Of a stretch of DNA of 6,666 bases, positions 4,870-6,666 are shown piece by piece. The translations under genes and the position numbers were made by a program. The DNA is taken from positions 5,001-11,666 of the forward strand of contig JALOPC010000066.1 of the NCBI GenBank assembly GCA_025454095.1, in the 5' to 3' direction. The stretch's first letter is position 1, and every line of letters starts with the position of its first letter. The notes below the pieces were generated by a model that was not told the origin of the DNA, ran no database searches, and saw only the letters and a list, made by a program, of their open reading frames with translations. Origin of the DNA: Syntrophales bacterium (GTDB taxonomy: Bacteria > Desulfobacterota > Syntrophia > Syntrophales > UBA2192).

Positions 4870-6231
4870 ATGGCAGAGACGGAAAGAAAGCTCTTCGGCA
4901 CCGACGGGATACGAGGCGTGGCCAACCGGCACCCCATGACCCCGGCGCTCATGCTCCGGGCGGGCATGGCCGTTGCGGAACTGTACCGCAACTCCAGACG
5001 CAGGCACCGCATCCTCATCGGCAGGGACACGCGCCTCTCGGGCCCGATGATCGAAGACGCCCTCGTGGCGGGGATCTGCTCCATGGGCGTCGACGCCCTG
5101 ACCGTGGGGGTGCTGCCCACGCCGGCCGTTGCCTTTCTCACCCAGGACATGAAGGCCGACGCCGCCATCATGATCTCCGCCTCCCACAACCCCTTCGAAG
5201 ACAACGGGATCAAAATCTTCCAGGGCAACGGCCTGAAGCTCCCCGACGCGGCAGAGGCACGGATCGAGGCCCTCATGGCTTCCGGCAGCCTCGGCGAACC
5301 GGCGCCGTCGGGCGCTTCGCTCGGCAGGGCAAAAGAGATTGCCGGGGCCGAGGGGCGATACGCCGTGTTCCTGAAAAACGCCTTCCCGAAGACCCTGTCG
5401 CTGGAGGGGCTTCGGGTGGTCGTCGATTGCGCTCACGGCGCCGGATACCGGCTCGCACCTCTCGTCCTCGAGGAGCTGGGCGCCGAGGTGATCCCCATGG
5501 CAAACAACCCCGACGGGAAGAACATCAACCTGAAGTGCGGGGCCACCCACCCCGAGGCGGTTGCCGCCGCGGTGCGCAGGCACAGGGCCCACGCGGGGAT
5601 CGCCCTGGACGGCGACGCCGACCGGGTGATCTGCGCCGACGAGAAGGGCAACGTGGTCGACGGGGATCACCTGATGGCGATCTGCGCGATCGACATGAAG
5701 GCGCGCAGGCAGCTCAAGAAGAATACCGTCGTGGCCACCGTGATGAGCAACATGGGTTTCGAGATCGCCATGAAACGGGCCGGCATCAAGCTCCTCCGGA
5801 CACAGGTGGGGGACCGCTACATTCTCGAACAGATGCTGAAGACGGGGTACAACCTGGGCGGCGAGCAGTCCGGGCATCTCATCTTCCTCGACCACACGAC
5901 GACGGGCGACGGGATTCTTTCGGCTATCCAGGTTCTCGCCGTGATGAAGAGGAAAGGGAAAGCCCTGTCGGAACTGGCGTCGGTGATGGCGACGCTGCCG
6001 CAGATACTCGTCAACGTGACCGTGGAGAAAAGGGTGGGGCTTGATTCCGTGCCTGCCATCCGCAAGGCGATTGCCGGCGCCGAGAAAACGCTTGCCGGCA
6101 AGGGGCGAGTGCTGGTGCGCTTCTCGGGGACCCAGGCCCTCTGCCGCGTCATGATCGAGGGCCCCTCGCAGAAGGAGATCACGGCCATGGCCAACGAACT
6201 GGCCGAGGTGATCCGGAAGAACATGAAATAG
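4870..6231 (+). CDS. glmM: Phosphoglucosamine mutase
   Basis: Converts glucosamine-6-phosphate to glucosamine-1-phosphate on the way to UDP-GlcNAc for peptidoglycan and lipopolysaccharide. The 453-residue protein, from the ATG at 4870, has the four-domain alpha-D-phosphohexomutase layout: KLFGTDGIRGVAN (7-19) at the start; the active-site loop MISASHNPFEDNGIK (101-115) with the phosphorylated serine at S105; the metal-binding loop LDGDADR (246-252) with D247, D249 and D251; the sugar-binding loop GEQSGH (331-336); and the phosphate-binding loop RFSGTQALCRVM (417-428). The last loop has Gln where most family members have Glu (SGTE). FGTDGIRG and GEQSGH fit GlmM better than phosphomannomutase. 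The gene is transcribed away from dusB as a single unit and is followed by a hairpin terminator. Frame and length are intact. Confidence 0.96.
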   Translation: MAETERKLFGTDGIRGVANRHPMTPALMLRAGMAVAELYRNSRRRHRILIGRDTRLSGPMIEDALVAGICSMGVDALTVGVLPTPAVAFLTQDMKADAAIMISASHNPFEDNGIKIFQGNGLKLPDAAEARIEALMASGSLGEPAPSGASLGRAKEIAGAEGRYAVFLKNAFPKTLSLEGLRVVVDCAHGAGYRLAPLVLEELGAEVIPMANNPDGKNINLKCGATHPEAVAAAVRRHRAHAGIALDGDADRVICADEKGNVVDGDHLMAICAIDMKARRQLKKNTVVATVMSNMGFEIAMKRAGIKLLRTQVGDRYILEQMLKTGYNLGGEQSGHLIFLDHTTTGDGILSAIQVLAVMKRKGKALSELASVMATLPQILVNVTVEKRVGLDSVPAIRKAIAGAEKTLAGKGRVLVRFSGTQALCRVMIEGPSQKEITAMANELAEVIRKNMK

Positions 6232-6263
6232 AAGGGGCTCGGGGTTCGGGCAATAGGACAAAG

Positions 6264-6287
6264 ACGGCGGGAGGCTTCCCGCCGTTT
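6264..6287. terminator. Hairpin terminator between convergent glmM and the GlmU-like gene
   Basis: ACGGCGGGA (6264-6272) pairs perfectly with TCCCGCCGT (6277-6285) around a GGCT loop. On the plus strand the tail is TTTCGGCTTTC, T-rich but interrupted; on the minus strand the hairpin is followed by CTTTGTCC. Its position about 30 bases after the glmM stop and about 40 bases after the stop of the convergent gene suggests it ends transcription from both sides, most clearly for glmM. Confidence 0.75.
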
Positions 6288-6324
6288 CGGCTTTCAAGGC
6301 CCGCGCCGCAGGCCTCCATTCTCA

Positions 6325-6666
6325 TCAGCGGCTGTCCTTCAACTTCTCCGTCAACCGCTCCTGCACGATCTGTGTGGCCCGGGCGAGATCGTCAGGCGAG
6401 TTGATGCCCATGACCTCGCCGGGGTCGGGCGCGATGACGGTGGCCGTGCGCACCCCCTTGCGGCGGGCGATGGCAAAGATGTCCGTGAAGTAGTACTCCC
6501 TCTGGGCGTTGTCGTTGCCGATCCCGCTCACGGCCTCGAAGAGGAACGGGTTCTCGGCGCAGTAGATCCCGGTGTTGATCTCGCGGATCTTCCTCTGCTC
6601 CTCCGTGGCGTCGCGGTGCTCCACGATCCCCAGCACGTTTCCCCCGGCGTCCTTGACGATCCGGCC
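6325..6666 (-). CDS. GlmU-type nucleotidyltransferase, C-terminal part, no acetyltransferase domain (runs off right edge)
   Basis: The last 113 codons of a nucleotide-sugar pyrophosphorylase. The reading frame is open to the window edge, where it begins GRIVKDAGGNVLGIVEHRDA. The following EEQRKIREINTGIYC matches the sugar-binding part of the GlmU uridylyltransferase domain, and NAQREYYFTDIFAIARRKG matches its NAQGEYYLTD segment. EVMGINSPDDLARATQIVQERL corresponds to the GlmU G-(V/I)-N-(N/S) strand and linker helix. The protein then stops (TGA at 6327), so the left-handed beta-helix acetyltransferase domain of bifunctional GlmU is absent. The roughly 90 bases before glmM show no remnant of it in any frame. 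The likely reaction is UTP plus a hexose(amine)-1-phosphate to the UDP-sugar; the exact sugar is uncertain. Facing glmM, it probably works in the same pathway. Confidence 0.8.
   Translation of the reverse strand, partial: GRIVKDAGGNVLGIVEHRDATEEQRKIREINTGIYCAENPFLFEAVSGIGNDNAQREYYFTDIFAIARRKGVRTATVIAPDPGEVMGINSPDDLARATQIVQERLTEKLKDSR

Noticed and set aside
4729..6297. A 522-codon open frame on the minus strand opposite glmM
   Set aside because: The plus strand encodes complete GlmM with all catalytic motifs. The antisense product is rich in H, R, G and P with no recognisable domain, and it also covers the promoter and terminator regions.

Overview
The window is a GC-rich stretch of bacterial chromosome holding ordinary housekeeping genes. 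It most likely comes from a deltaproteobacterium (Desulfobacterota, perhaps near Syntrophobacterales or Geobacter-type lineages). This placement is inferred from gene order (dus, zapB-like, zapA, 6S RNA, rny, ymdB, tyrS), from the 6S RNA sequence and from protein character; no database search was possible. I see no phage, transposon, CRISPR, toxin-antitoxin or defence genes.

Minus-strand block (1-4690), in order of transcription: dusB (tRNA dihydrouridine synthase); a small ZapB-like coiled-coil protein; zapA, overlapping it by 17 bases; a 6S RNA starting within a few bases of the zapA stop; a leader of about 150 bases ending in a near-perfect Shine-Dalgarno; rny (RNase Y); ymdB (metallophosphoesterase); an intergenic interval almost filled by a long imperfect hairpin; and the N-terminal 93 codons of tyrS, which runs off the left edge. 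The block links FtsZ-ring assembly (ZapA/ZapB) to RNA biology (6S RNA, RNase Y, Dus, TyrRS). Three consecutive protein genes (zapB-like, zapA, rny) start with GTG, TTG and TTG.

Divergent region (4691-4869): the control region shared by dusB (leftward) and glmM (rightward). It holds a 15-bp palindrome on the dusB side, a candidate extended -10 promoter for glmM, and a well-formed stem-loop in the glmM leader just before its ribosome binding site.

Plus-strand gene (4870-6231): glmM, phosphoglucosamine mutase, complete. A GC-rich hairpin (6264-6285) separates it from a convergent minus-strand gene that enters from the right edge. That gene encodes the C-terminal part of a GlmU-type uridylyltransferase that stops before any left-handed beta-helix acetyltransferase domain. 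GlmM and this enzyme act close together in UDP-GlcNAc synthesis.

The points most worth checking are the 6S RNA and its promoter, the two RNA hairpins (ymdB-tyrS gap and glmM leader), the run of non-ATG starts, and the stand-alone uridylyltransferase. I did not find a convincing undescribed system.
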